Positions 54,334 through 63,589 of a stretch of 64,000 nt of DNA are shown here, one piece after another. The stretch lies in assembly GCA_017453065.1 (NCBI GenBank), contig JAFTKW010000015.1, forward strand, positions 310,001 through 374,000. The letters are read 5' to 3'. A model generated the notes under the pieces. The model did not search any database, was not told the DNA's origin, and saw only the letters and a list, made by a program, of their open reading frames with translations. This DNA is from Lachnospiraceae bacterium (lineage in GTDB: Bacteria; Bacillota; Clostridia; Lachnospirales; Lachnospiraceae). The first letter of the stretch is position 1. Every line of letters starts with the position of its first letter. Both the position numbers and the translations under genes were made by a program.

Positions 54334-55086
54334 ATGAAACTGATTTCTTGGAATGTAAATGGAATTAGAGCCTGTGTGGAAAAGGGCTTTTTGGACTTTT
54401 TTAAAGAGATAGATGCAGATGTATTTTGCTTGCAGGAGACCAAACTTCAAGCTGGTCAGATTGAACTTCCCTTGGATGGCTACTATCAGTACTGGAACTA
54501 TGCAGAAAAGAAAGGCTATTCTGGTACAGCCCTGTTTTGCAAGCAGGAGCCTCTTAGTGTAGCTTATGGAATCGGCATAGAGCAGCACGATCATGAAGGA
54601 CGAGTGATTACAGCGGAGTTTGACGATTTTTATGTGGTGACAGTTTATACGCCAAATTCTCAGGATGAACTTCGCAGACTGGACTACCGCATGGAATGGG
54701 AGACGGATTTTAAGGCTTATTTGAAAGGGCTTGAGATGAAAAAACCAGTGCTGGTATGCGGAGATTTGAACGTGGCGCATCAGGAGATTGACCTTAAGAA
54801 CCCAAAGACCAACCGCAGAAATGCTGGATTTACAGATGAGGAGAGAGGTAAGATGACGGAGCTGTTAAATGATGGCTTTGTGGACGCTTTCCGCTATTTT
54901 TATCCAGACCAGAAGGACATCTATTCTTGGTGGTCCTATCGCTTCCAGGCAAGAAGCAAGAATGCTGGTTGGCGTATTGACTATTTCTTGGCATCCAAGG
55001 CACTTAGTGAGCGCTTGGTGGACGCCAAAATTCACACCCAGGTGTTTGGCTCCGACCACTGCCCTGTAGAACTAGAGATAGGATGA
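54334..55086 (+). CDS. Exodeoxyribonuclease III / AP endonuclease
   Basis: A 250-residue repair enzyme that cuts DNA at abasic sites. Motifs are complete: SWNVNGIRA (5-13), LQETKLQ with the metal-binding glutamate, [30 protein letters not shown] in part, [19 protein letters not shown], and the terminal GSDHCPVEL with the catalytic histidine. This form fits ExoA of Bacillus and the Xth group. GAGAGGA precedes the ATG. It is divergent from the phosphatase gene. Confidence 0.96.
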   Translation: MKLISWNVNGIRACVEKGFLDFFKEIDADVFCLQETKLQAGQIELPLDGYYQYWNYAEKKGYSGTALFCKQEPLSVAYGIGIEQHDHEGRVITAEFDDFYVVTVYTPNSQDELRRLDYRMEWETDFKAYLKGLEMKKPVLVCGDLNVAHQEIDLKNPKTNRRNAGFTDEERGKMTELLNDGFVDAFRYFYPDQKDIYSWWSYRFQARSKNAGWRIDYFLASKALSERLVDAKIHTQVFGSDHCPVELEIG

Positions 55087-55158
55087 GCGGGGACTCGGCG
55101 AAACTCCCTGTTTTGCAAGTAAGGACTGTATGAAGAAGCTAGGAAGTTGGACAAATAG

Positions 55159-55608
55159 ATGAAGTTTAGGAAGTGGTTGAAAGAGTTTTGGGATCAGGAT
55201 ACAGATACAGTGCTGTATAGACTGATTTGTATATTTACCATTCCAGCCCTTGCGTTGATGGGTTGGTATGTTTGGGCGACGCTGAACATTATTCCAGAGG
55301 AAATCGCGGGCTGTGTGATGCTCAGAGCCACAGGTTTTTACTGCCCAGGATGCGGTGGTACTAGGTCGGTGGTAGCGCTACTTAGGGGAAATTTGATTCA
55401 GTCAGTGCTGTATCATCCAGCGGTGCTCTATGGGGTGGTATTGTTCATGGCGTATTTTATCTCGCAGACGCTTATGCGACTTACCAAAGGAAGGGTAAAA
55501 GGTCTTTCTATGAAGCCTTATTACTTGTACATTTTATTGGGCATCATAGCTGTTAACTTTATAGTAAGAAATGCACTTTTGGTGTTTGGGGGCATAGCAA
55601 CGCTCTGA
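55159..55608 (+). CDS. DUF2752 membrane protein
   Basis: A 149-residue membrane protein with three hydrophobic segments (about 23-43, 88-108 and 122-143). The hallmark CPGCGGTRSVVALLRGN (about 63-79) lies in a loop between the first two and identifies DUF2752. The paired cysteines could bind metal or form a disulfide. It lies 72 bases after the exonuclease gene, without a terminator between, so transcription may continue into it. Function of the family is unknown. Confidence 0.9.
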   Translation: MKFRKWLKEFWDQDTDTVLYRLICIFTIPALALMGWYVWATLNIIPEEIAGCVMLRATGFYCPGCGGTRSVVALLRGNLIQSVLYHPAVLYGVVLFMAYFISQTLMRLTKGRVKGLSMKPYYLYILLGIIAVNFIVRNALLVFGGIATL

Positions 55609-55663
55609 GGTTTTTAAGTATCAGCGCGATTTTAGATTATATTTGAAATTCAAAGCACATTTG

Positions 55664-55705
55664 CCCCTGCAAAAGTTGACACAGGGGTCTAAAAAGGACT
55701 ATAAT
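55664..55705 (+). promoter_or_regulatory. Near-consensus promoter of the DUF4190 gene with inverted repeat around the -35
   Basis: TTGACA (55676-55681), 18-base spacer, TATAAT (55700-55705). CCCCTG (55664-55669) and CAGGGG (55682-55687) form an inverted repeat that encloses the -35, as expected of a repressor site. Confidence 0.78.
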
Positions 55706-55739
55706 TAAATAGATATTTTTAACAGAGGAGGAGATATAA

Positions 55740-56090
55740 ATGGATTACAACAATCAGGTAAACAATGGCACACCAATTCAGGTTCAGGCAGAGGTGACTG
55801 TAGCAAACCCTAACAACGGTATGGCTATCGGTGCACTTATCTGTGGTATTGTTGGTATTTTGCTTTGCTGCTGCTGCGGTATCGGTGCTGTTCTTGGTAT
55901 CGTTGGTATTATCTTGGCTATTTGCTCTAAGAAGCACAATGGTGGCAAGATGAGCGGTATGGCTATTGCTGGTTTGGTTTGCAGTATTATTGCCATTCTC
56001 TTTGGCGCAGGCAGCTTGATTTACTCCATCGTTGGTGGTGGCGCTGTTTACACCGAAATGATGAATGAAATTTCCAATATGTACTACTAA
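55740..56090 (+). CDS. DUF4190-type small membrane protein
   Basis: A 116-residue protein. A polar Asn/Gln-rich N-terminus (about 1-26) leads to two glycine-rich transmembrane segments (about 28-60 and 72-98). The first contains the run LLCCCCG, an unusual set of cysteines in a membrane helix. The turn SKKHNGGKMSGMAIAGLV is typical of DUF4190. AGAGGAGG precedes the ATG. A near-consensus promoter suggests strong expression when derepressed. Function unknown. Confidence 0.85.
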   Translation: MDYNNQVNNGTPIQVQAEVTVANPNNGMAIGALICGIVGILLCCCCGIGAVLGIVGIILAICSKKHNGGKMSGMAIAGLVCSIIAILFGAGSLIYSIVGGGAVYTEMMNEISNMYY

Positions 56091-56148
56091 TTTGAATTGG
56101 AGATCTATGAATCTTGAAGGGTGATTTGTAGGACTACATATGGATCTG

Positions 56149-56177
56149 AAAGGCGGAAAGTTTTTTCCGCCTTTTTT
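56149..56177 (+). terminator. Terminator of the DUF4190 gene
   Basis: An 11-bp stem (56149-56159 with 56164-56174), GTTT loop, T run to 56177. Confidence 0.88.
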
Positions 56178-56231
56178 AGACTTGAAGGGTAGCATATTTT
56201 GTGTAAATATGCGCCTTTATGGGAGAAAAAT

Positions 56232-59200
56232 ATGGGATTACGTTTTTATCTTGGTGGCTCTGGAGCGGGAAAAAGCACAAAACTTTATAGGGAGTTGATT
56301 CAGCGCTCCATGGACAATGAAAGACAGAATTTTCTGATTGTTGTTCCTGACCAGTTCACCATGCAGACGCAGAAGGATTTGGTACGCCTCCACGAGAGAG
56401 GCGGTATTTTGAATATAGATGTGCTCAGCTTTGGACGATTGGCGCATCGCATCTTTGAAGAGGTGGGTGGCAACGACAAGCCTGTGCTGGACGATACGGG
56501 CAAAAGCTTGGTGCTGCGCAAGGTGGCAGCAGATTTAAAGGACCAGCTTCCTGTGCTTGGTAGTCGTCTGGACAAGCAGGGCTACATACATGAAGTGAAG
56601 AGTGGCATATCTGAGTTTATGCAGTATGGCTTAAGCGTTAAAGATGTGGACACTCTTATAGACTATGCCAAAAAGAGGGGTTCTCTTTGCTATAAATTAA
56701 AGGACCTAGCGACTCTGTATCAGGGTTTTCAGGATTATATCAAGGATCAATTTGTGACTACAGAGGAGACCTTGGACCAGTTGAGGGCGGCGCTTTCTAA
56801 GTCACAGATTATTCCAGGCAGTGTAGTGGTGTTTGACGGTTTTACCGGCTTTACACCTATTCAGAACCGTGTAATTCAGGAGCTGATGGTGCTGGCAGAT
56901 GAAGTGATTGTGACACTTACCATGGAACCTACTAGTGACGCGGGCGTGGCTGAGGCTACCAGCGATGCTATCACGGAAACGGCTTTGATGAAGTATTTGA
57001 CGAGTGGCGGTGAACAGGATTTGTTTGCCTTAAGTAAGAAGACTGCCCTAAGCCTGATTTCCCTTGCCAAAGAGGCCAAAGTAGAGCGAGGGCAGGATGT
57101 AATCTGTGGCGCCAATTACAGACATTTGCATTCTACGAGTTTGGCACATTTGGGCAAACACATGCTTCGCTATCCAGTGAAGGCATACCAGAGTGAGGAT
57201 TTAGATATTGCCATTTATGAGGCATCTACGATTGCAGCAGAGGTGCGTAGCATTGCCTGCAAGATGACCCAGCTGATCCACACCGGCAAGTACCAGTACC
57301 GTGACATGGCGGTGGTTTGCGGAAATTTGGAGACTTATGCAGATTTGCTCAGCCAGGAATTTGAAACCTTTCAGATTCCGTGCTTTATGGACCAGACCAA
57401 GGGAATCGTATTGAATCCATTTATCGAATATATGAAGAGTGTTTTTGCAGTGCTGGAACAAGATTTTTCCTATAGCAGTGTGTTTCAGCTGCTGCGTTGT
57501 GGCATGTTTGACTTTGACAAGGATCAGATAGACAGACTGGAAAACTATGTCATTAAGACTGGTATTCGCGGGGCCAAAAAATGGGGCAGACCTTTTGCTA
57601 GACCAGTGGTCAATGACAAAGAGGATGGACAGGCGTTAAAGGAACTAAACGAACTTAGGGAGTCCTTTATGGCATTGCTTAGTCCTATGCTGAACCTGCC
57701 AAAAGAAGGCCTTGTGAAGGATTATGTGCAGGGGCTGTACGACTTTTTGGTAGAGAGTAAGGCGGCAGAAACCCTAGGAAGCTATGAAGAGGAATTTAAG
57801 GAGGCGGGCAATCTGGTGGGTGCCAAGGAGTATGGCCAGATTTATCGTCTTGTGATGGAATTATTAGATCAGGTGGTTTCCCTTTTGGCAGAGGAAAAGA
57901 TGACGCTGGAGGAGTTTGCAGATATCTTGGAGGCTGGCTTTGGTGAAATTCAAGTGGGAACCATTCCTCAAAATGTGGACCGCGTGGTGGTGGGAGACAT
58001 TGAGAGAACCAGATTAAAAGAGATTAAAGTACTCTTTTTCTTGGGTGTCAACGATGGAAATATTCCAAAGAGTGGCGGAAAAGGTGGTATCATTTCTGAC
58101 ATAGACAGAGAATTTCTGGCGGGAAGTGGCATGGAACTTGCGCCCACCCCAAGACAGCAGATGTTTATCCAAAAACTGTACCTTTATATGAATATGACCA
58201 AGCCTACTGAAAAATTGATTCTTTCCTTTGCCAAGGTGGACGGAGAGGGCAAGAGTATGAGACCTGCATATCTGATTGATACCGTGTGCAAACTGTTCCC
58301 TGCACTTGCTATAGAGCATCCGGAAAAGGAAGACTTGGGCCAGCAGATTTGGACCAAACAGTCTGGTATGGGATATTTGGCCTCGGGTCTTTCGGAATAT
58401 GTGGCTGGCTATGAAACCCAGTCTAAGCCATTTTTTACGCTGTATAGAGCATATCAAAAGAGTCAGGGACAGGAGATTTTGGACAAACTGACCCAGGCTG
58501 CCTTTGTGCAGTATAGAGAACAGAAACTCGGAAGAGAGCTGGCAAAGGCTCTTTATGGTCAAATCTTAAAGGGAAGTGTCAGCCGATTGGAGTCTTTTGC
58601 GGCCTGCGCGTACAAGCATTTTTTGACCTATGGACTTGCCCTGAAGGAGAGGGCGGAGTTTGGATTTGAAGCGGTAGATATGGGTAACGTATTCCATGAG
58701 GTTTTGCATATTTTTGCTGACAAATTGGAGGAGAGTGGATATACCTGGTTTAATTTCCCTGAGTCTTTCTCAAAAAAAGCGGTGTCGGAGGCTATGGAAG
58801 CGGTGGCTTCCAGTTACGGGGATACCATTCTTTATAGCAGTGCCAGAAATGCCTATGCCATCGGACGCATGGAGCGAATCTTAAATCGCAGCGTGGAAAC
58901 CATTCAATATCAGCTTAGGAAGGGTACATTTACACCGGAAAGCTATGAATTGTCTTTTTCTAGCGTGTCGGATTTGGAGAGCGTGAATATCGCTCTATCT
59001 AAAGAGGAACGCATGCTTCTAAATGGTCGTATTGACAGAGTGGACACCTATGAGGATGGCCAGCATGTGTATGTAAAAGTGGTGGATTACAAATCAGGAA
59101 ACAAGCATTTTGATTTGGTGGCCCTTTATCATGGTTTGCAGCTTCAGCTGGTGGTTTACATGAATGCAGCTATGGAACTGCAGAAGAAGCAACATCCAGA

Positions 59201-59702
59201 CAAAGAAGTGGAGCCGGCTGCGCTTTTGTATTATCATGTGGCAGATCCTGTGATTGAGACCAACAAGGCACTGACACCAGAGGAACTCAACGACAAGATT
59301 GTGGAAGAACTTCGTACCACTGGCGTGGTAAATAGTAGCCCTGATATGATACAGCAACTGGATCAGGAACTGAGTGGGAAGTCTCAGGTGGTTCCAATCG
59401 AACTGAAAAAGGATGGAAGTTTAAGCAGTAGATCAAAGGCTTTGGATTCGGATCAGCTTCAGATGGTCTCTCAGTATGTGAGCCAAAAAGTCAGGGAGAC
59501 TGGAAAGAAGATTCTGGATGGCGAAATTAGTGTGAATCCATACGAGGACGGACAGAAAAATGCTTGTACCTACTGCGCTTTTAACGGTGTGTGCGGTTTT
59601 GATTCTTCTATTAAGGGATATGAACGAAGAGACATCAGCGGAATGACTGCTGAGGAAGCCATGGAGGCGATTGCTCAGGAGGTAGAGAACAGTGGCGTTT
59701 AA
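56232..59702 (+). CDS. addB: ATP-dependent helicase/deoxyribonuclease subunit B
   Basis: A 1156-residue subunit of AddAB, which resects double-strand breaks for RecA and handles Chi sites. It begins with a Walker A motif, GGSGAGKST (8-16), in a degenerate helicase fold. The C-terminal RecB-like nuclease has VDYKSG. Four cysteines, C792 and C1112, C1115, C1121, match the iron-sulfur staple of AddB. I chose ATG 56232 with GGGAGA just upstream; a GTG eleven codons earlier lacks one. Its end overlaps addA by 11 bases. Confidence 0.96.
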   Translation: MGLRFYLGGSGAGKSTKLYRELIQRSMDNERQNFLIVVPDQFTMQTQKDLVRLHERGGILNIDVLSFGRLAHRIFEEVGGNDKPVLDDTGKSLVLRKVAADLKDQLPVLGSRLDKQGYIHEVKSGISEFMQYGLSVKDVDTLIDYAKKRGSLCYKLKDLATLYQGFQDYIKDQFVTTEETLDQLRAALSKSQIIPGSVVVFDGFTGFTPIQNRVIQELMVLADEVIVTLTMEPTSDAGVAEATSDAITETALMKYLTSGGEQDLFALSKKTALSLISLAKEAKVERGQDVICGANYRHLHSTSLAHLGKHMLRYPVKAYQSEDLDIAIYEASTIAAEVRSIACKMTQLIHTGKYQYRDMAVVCGNLETYADLLSQEFETFQIPCFMDQTKGIVLNPFIEYMKSVFAVLEQDFSYSSVFQLLRCGMFDFDKDQIDRLENYVIKTGIRGAKKWGRPFARPVVNDKEDGQALKELNELRESFMALLSPMLNLPKEGLVKDYVQGLYDFLVESKAAETLGSYEEEFKEAGNLVGAKEYGQIYRLVMELLDQVVSLLAEEKMTLEEFADILEAGFGEIQVGTIPQNVDRVVVGDIERTRLKEIKVLFFLGVNDGNIPKSGGKGGIISDIDREFLAGSGMELAPTPRQQMFIQKLYLYMNMTKPTEKLILSFAKVDGEGKSMRPAYLIDTVCKLFPALAIEHPEKEDLGQQIWTKQSGMGYLASGLSEYVAGYETQSKPFFTLYRAYQKSQGQEILDKLTQAAFVQYREQKLGRELAKALYGQILKGSVSRLESFAACAYKHFLTYGLALKERAEFGFEAVDMGNVFHEVLHIFADKLEESGYTWFNFPESFSKKAVSEAMEAVASSYGDTILYSSARNAYAIGRMERILNRSVETIQYQLRKGTFTPESYELSFSSVSDLESVNIALSKEERMLLNGRIDRVDTYEDGQHVYVKVVDYKSGNKHFDLVALYHGLQLQLVVYMNAAMELQKKQHPDKEVEPAALLYYHVADPVIETNKALTPEELNDKIVEELRTTGVVNSSPDMIQQLDQELSGKSQVVPIELKKDGSLSSRSKALDSDQLQMVSQYVSQKVRETGKKILDGEISVNPYEDGQKNACTYCAFNGVCGFDSSIKGYERRDISGMTAEEAMEAIAQEVENSGV

Positions 59703-62700
59703 TTTTACTGTAGATCAGCAAAAAGTCATCGATTCGCGTGACTGTAATATATTGGTTTCTGCGGCAGCGGGTAGTGGTAAAACCGCTGTATTAGTTGAGC
59801 GCATTATTCAGATGATTTCCAATGCAGACAAGCCAGTGGATATTGATAGATTACTGATTGTGACCTTTACCAAGGCTGCTGCAGCAGAGATGCGAGAGCG
59901 TATCAGCCTTGCCATTGCTGCCAAACTGGAGGTGGAGCCTGACAATGAGCATTTGCAAAGGCAGGCCACATTGCTTCACAATGCACAGATTACAACCATT
60001 GACAGTTTTTGCCTTTTTGTGCTTCGAAACAACTTCAACGATATAGGCTTGGATCCAGGCTTTGGGGTGGCAGATGAAGACGAAGTGAATCTGCTGAAAC
60101 AGGATGTAATGGCCAATCTTTTGGAGAGACATTTTGAGGCTGGAACAGAAGAATTTGGTCATTGCGTAGAATTTTTCTGCCCCAATGGAAGGGAGAGTGC
60201 ACTGGAAGAGCATATTTTAGCTCTTTATCAGGCGGCATCCAGTCATCCATGGCCAAGGGACTGGGTGGAGGAAAGAAAGCAGGATTATGCAATTGAAACT
60301 TTGGAGCAGTTGCAGGAAACTCCTTGGGCACTGAATTTGACTAGGCATATCCAGAATATGTGTCAGGTACATGCCAAGGAACTGAAAAAAGCCATAGATT
60401 TGGCGCAGGAGCCAGATGGACCATATATGTACGGCGAACTTTTGGACAAGGAGTTTGAACAGGTAGAGCAGTTGTTACAGGCCAAAGATTTGGTTAGCTT
60501 GGAAAGTGCATTTGGGAAACTTGTCTTTGATAGATTGCCTGGCAAGAAGGATGAGTCTGTAAATGCAGACAAAAGAGAAGCAGCACAACTGTTAAGAAAG
60601 AAGGCGAAAGAAGGGCTTTCTAAGATGGCAGAGAGCTATTTTGGAGTGCCTCTTTTGACAGAGGTTGAGCATGCCAAAATGTGCCAGAAACCAGTGGGGG
60701 TACTGCTTAACTTGTGCCAGGAGTTTATGGATGATCTGGCAAAGGCGAAAGCAGACAAAAACATTTTGGATTTCAGTGACATGGAGCACATGGCACTGGA
60801 AATTTTGCTGGACAAAACCGAGGATGGCGTGGTGCCAACGGCTACGGCAAGAGAGTACAGAGATTATTTCGAAGAAGTGATGATAGATGAATACCAGGAT
60901 AGCAATCTGGTACAGGAGTATCTGTTAGGAGCTATTTCCGGAGAGGAAGACGGACGTTTTAACCGTTTTATGGTGGGAGACGTAAAGCAGAGCATTTATC
61001 GCTTCCGTTTGGCGAGACCAAAACTTTTTTTAGAGAAGTACCATACTTATGAAATAGATGGCGCGCAAGAACAGTGCAAGAGTCCATGCAGACGCATTGA
61101 TTTACGTCAAAACTTCAGAAGTAGACGTGAAGTCATAGACTATGTGAACTATGTGTTTGACCATTTGATGGGAGCGGATTTGGGCGGAATTGAGTATGAC
61201 TGCAATGCTGCTCTGTACGAGGGAGCGAAATATCCAGATAACCAGGGTTGCGAAACAGAACTGTTACTAGCGCATAGACCAGAAAAAACCAAAAGCGATG
61301 AGGCTAGAAAATTGGAAGCTATGGCGATTGCAGCCAAGATTAAGGAGCTTCGCAAAACTTTCCAAGTGACAGATAAAGCAACAGGGCAGCTTCGCCCAGT
61401 GCAGTACAAGGATATGGTGATTCTGCTTCGTTCCAACTCTGGTTGGGATGATGTATTTAAGAAAGTCCTTGAAGCGGAAGGGATTCCTGTGTATGCGGCA
61501 TCCAAAACGGGATATTTCGCCACCACAGAGATTCAGACAGTGCTACAGCTGCTAAGGGTGATTGACAATCCGCTGCAGGACATTCCACTGTTTGGCGTGC
61601 TAAAATCTATTTTTGGCGGTTTTTCCGACCAAGAGATTGCCACACTGAAATGCCAGAATAAAGATAATTATTTGTATCAGAATATGAGAGAGCAAAGTCT
61701 TATGCAGGGTGAGTTGGCACAGAAATGCCAGGCCTTTTTAAAGATGCTTGGCTCATACCGCCATCTGGCTACCTATATGCCTATTAGACAATTTCTTCAG
61801 ACCATTTTTGGGCAGTGGGACTATATGCATTATGTTGGCGCTATGCCTGCGGGAAGTCAGAGGTTGGCCAATGTACAGATGCTTTTGGAAAAAGCCGGCA
61901 AATTCCAGAAGAGTAGTTATTATGGACTTTACCACTTTATTCGATATGTGGAGCAATTGCAAAAGTATGAAGTGGACTACGGTGAGGCCAATACCTTAGA
62001 TGAGGCGGCAGATGTGGTGCGAATTATGAGTATCCACAAGAGTAAGGGACTGGAGTTTCCTGTCACTTTTGTCAGTGGTCTTGCAAAGAAATTTAACAAG
62101 CAGGACACAGCCAAAGCAGTGATTACAGATATGGATTTGGGCATTGGTGTGAAGTATGTCAACGTGGAGCAAAGGACTATCACAGATACACTGCGCAAAA
62201 ATGCCATTGCAGCGAATATGCTGGCAGAGAGTATAGCAGAAGAGATTCGAGTGCTATATGTGGCACTTACCAGAGCCAAGGAAAAACTGATTTTGACTGG
62301 AAGTGCGGATTTGACCAAATTGGAAGTGGAAGAGCTATCCAGAGAGCAGCAGCTTGGCTTAGAGAAAGTGACGTACCGAAATACAGGCGTGATGCAGGAA
62401 GATGCTAAGTTTACCTATGGAGAGACTTTGGCAGCGGATGGATTTATAGACTGGATACTTCCTTTGACAGCAGAATTTACAGGATATGAGTTTGGAGACA
62501 TGGACGCTGCCAAGCTTGCACAGGGCATGGAAGAGGGACAGAGACTAATTGCACTGGAGCATTTGGAAGGCAAGACAGACGAGCAATTATTGGATACTCT
62601 AATGCACAATTTTGAATTTGTCTATCCATATCAGAATTTGGCGGGACTTTATACCAAGACTACGGTTACAGAACTTAAGATGGCGGCTATGGAGGACAAG

Positions 62701-63321
62701 GACGAGGGAGCATTCCATGCCTTTGAAAATGAGGAAGTGGTGGCTTACATTCCAAAATTCATGAAGGAAGAGGAAACTGTATCGGGAACCACTCGCGGTA
62801 GTGCTTTCCACAAAGTGATGGAACTCCTGGATGTGGTAAGTCTTCTCTCTGTAGAAGGGGATGCCAGAAAGGCGGCTATCTATGCCCAGTTAAACCAGAT
62901 GGTGCAAACCGGGAAACTTAGCGAAGAGTATCGAAAAGCCATCTCCGTACGCAAGATAGAAACCTTCTTGGAAGGTGAATTGGCTAAGCGTATGGCGAAG
63001 GCAGATGCAAAGAAATTGGTATGGAGAGAGCAACCATTTGTATACGGAGTACCTGCTTCCAGACTGGAGAAAGAGGGACAGAAATTCCCAGAGGATGAAA
63101 TACTTTTGATTCAGGGTATTGTAGACTTGTTCTTCGAAGAGGATGGCCAGCTGGTGTTAGTAGACTACAAGACCGATGTGGTGGAGGCTCCACAGGCCTT
63201 GATAGACAGATATCAGACACAGATTGATTACTATCAGGAGGCTCTGGAAAAATTGACTGGTAAGAAGGTGAAGGAGAGGATTTTGTACTCTTTCTTTTTT
63301 GGACAGGAAGTTGTATTGTAA
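59692..63321 (+). CDS. addA: ATP-dependent helicase/nuclease subunit A
   Basis: A 1209-residue UvrD-type helicase and nuclease, partner of AddB. The Walker A is SAAAGSGKT (23-31); IDEYQDSN, GDVKQSIYRFR and QNFRSRREV mark further helicase motifs, and IMSIHKSKGLEFPV motif V. The C-terminal PD-(D/E)XK nuclease has LVLVDYKTD. The start is GTG 59692 inside addB, preceded by AGGAGG at 59677-59682, nine bases away; no ATG fits. The two subunits are thus translated in a coupled way. A strong terminator follows. Confidence 0.97.
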   Translation: MAFNFTVDQQKVIDSRDCNILVSAAAGSGKTAVLVERIIQMISNADKPVDIDRLLIVTFTKAAAAEMRERISLAIAAKLEVEPDNEHLQRQATLLHNAQITTIDSFCLFVLRNNFNDIGLDPGFGVADEDEVNLLKQDVMANLLERHFEAGTEEFGHCVEFFCPNGRESALEEHILALYQAASSHPWPRDWVEERKQDYAIETLEQLQETPWALNLTRHIQNMCQVHAKELKKAIDLAQEPDGPYMYGELLDKEFEQVEQLLQAKDLVSLESAFGKLVFDRLPGKKDESVNADKREAAQLLRKKAKEGLSKMAESYFGVPLLTEVEHAKMCQKPVGVLLNLCQEFMDDLAKAKADKNILDFSDMEHMALEILLDKTEDGVVPTATAREYRDYFEEVMIDEYQDSNLVQEYLLGAISGEEDGRFNRFMVGDVKQSIYRFRLARPKLFLEKYHTYEIDGAQEQCKSPCRRIDLRQNFRSRREVIDYVNYVFDHLMGADLGGIEYDCNAALYEGAKYPDNQGCETELLLAHRPEKTKSDEARKLEAMAIAAKIKELRKTFQVTDKATGQLRPVQYKDMVILLRSNSGWDDVFKKVLEAEGIPVYAASKTGYFATTEIQTVLQLLRVIDNPLQDIPLFGVLKSIFGGFSDQEIATLKCQNKDNYLYQNMREQSLMQGELAQKCQAFLKMLGSYRHLATYMPIRQFLQTIFGQWDYMHYVGAMPAGSQRLANVQMLLEKAGKFQKSSYYGLYHFIRYVEQLQKYEVDYGEANTLDEAADVVRIMSIHKSKGLEFPVTFVSGLAKKFNKQDTAKAVITDMDLGIGVKYVNVEQRTITDTLRKNAIAANMLAESIAEEIRVLYVALTRAKEKLILTGSADLTKLEVEELSREQQLGLEKVTYRNTGVMQEDAKFTYGETLAADGFIDWILPLTAEFTGYEFGDMDAAKLAQGMEEGQRLIALEHLEGKTDEQLLDTLMHNFEFVYPYQNLAGLYTKTTVTELKMAAMEDKDEGAFHAFENEEVVAYIPKFMKEEETVSGTTRGSAFHKVMELLDVVSLLSVEGDARKAAIYAQLNQMVQTGKLSEEYRKAISVRKIETFLEGELAKRMAKADAKKLVWREQPFVYGVPASRLEKEGQKFPEDEILLIQGIVDLFFEEDGQLVLVDYKTDVVEAPQALIDRYQTQIDYYQEALEKLTGKKVKERILYSFFFGQEVVL

Positions 63322-63338
63322 ATTCGGCTTTTTTAAAG

Positions 63339-63375
63339 GTCAAGCACAATTGGTCACATTTGTGCTTGACTTTTT
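63339..63375 (+). terminator. Terminator of addBA
   Basis: A perfect 11-bp stem (63339-63349 with 63360-63370) and five T residues. Its 3' arm overlaps the -35 of the next promoter. Confidence 0.9.
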
Positions 63376-63394
63376 GAATTCACTGCTTTATAGT
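63366..63394 (+). promoter_or_regulatory. Promoter of the TPP riboswitch-thiT transcript
   Basis: TTGACT (63366-63371), 17-base spacer, TATAGT (63389-63394). The -35 lies inside the 3' arm and tail of the addA terminator. Confidence 0.75.
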
Positions 63395-63414
63395 GATGAA
63401 GAAAATAATAGAAC

Positions 63415-63507
63415 CGCTAGGGGAGCACATTGCTGAGATTGGAACTAGCCTAGGAAAGTTCCTAACCCTCATTACTTGACCCGGACAATGCCGGCGTAAG
63501 GAAGCAC
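63415..63507 (+). promoter_or_regulatory. TPP riboswitch (THI element)
   Basis: Conserved elements appear in order: GGGGAGC, GCTGAGA (63432-63438), ACCCT in the middle, CTTGACCCGGACAATGCCGG and CGTAAGGAAGC. These match the thiamine pyrophosphate aptamer. It should repress the downstream thiamine transporter gene when TPP is plentiful. Confidence 0.96.
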
Positions 63508-63589
63508 ACCTATGTTGAAACTACGTTTGTGGATTCGATAACATAGGTTATTTATGTGTTCCTCCTCGCGCAGCGAAGGAGGATTTTTT
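63508..63589 (+). terminator. Expression platform: stem plus terminator that contains the thiT ribosome binding site
   Basis: A 9-bp stem (63508-63516 with 63540-63548) follows the aptamer. Then 63560-63569 pairs with 63573-63583 with one bulged A, followed by six T residues. The 3' arm contains AGGAGG (63577-63582), the only binding site for thiT, so the hairpin can both end transcription and hide the site. Confidence 0.85.
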
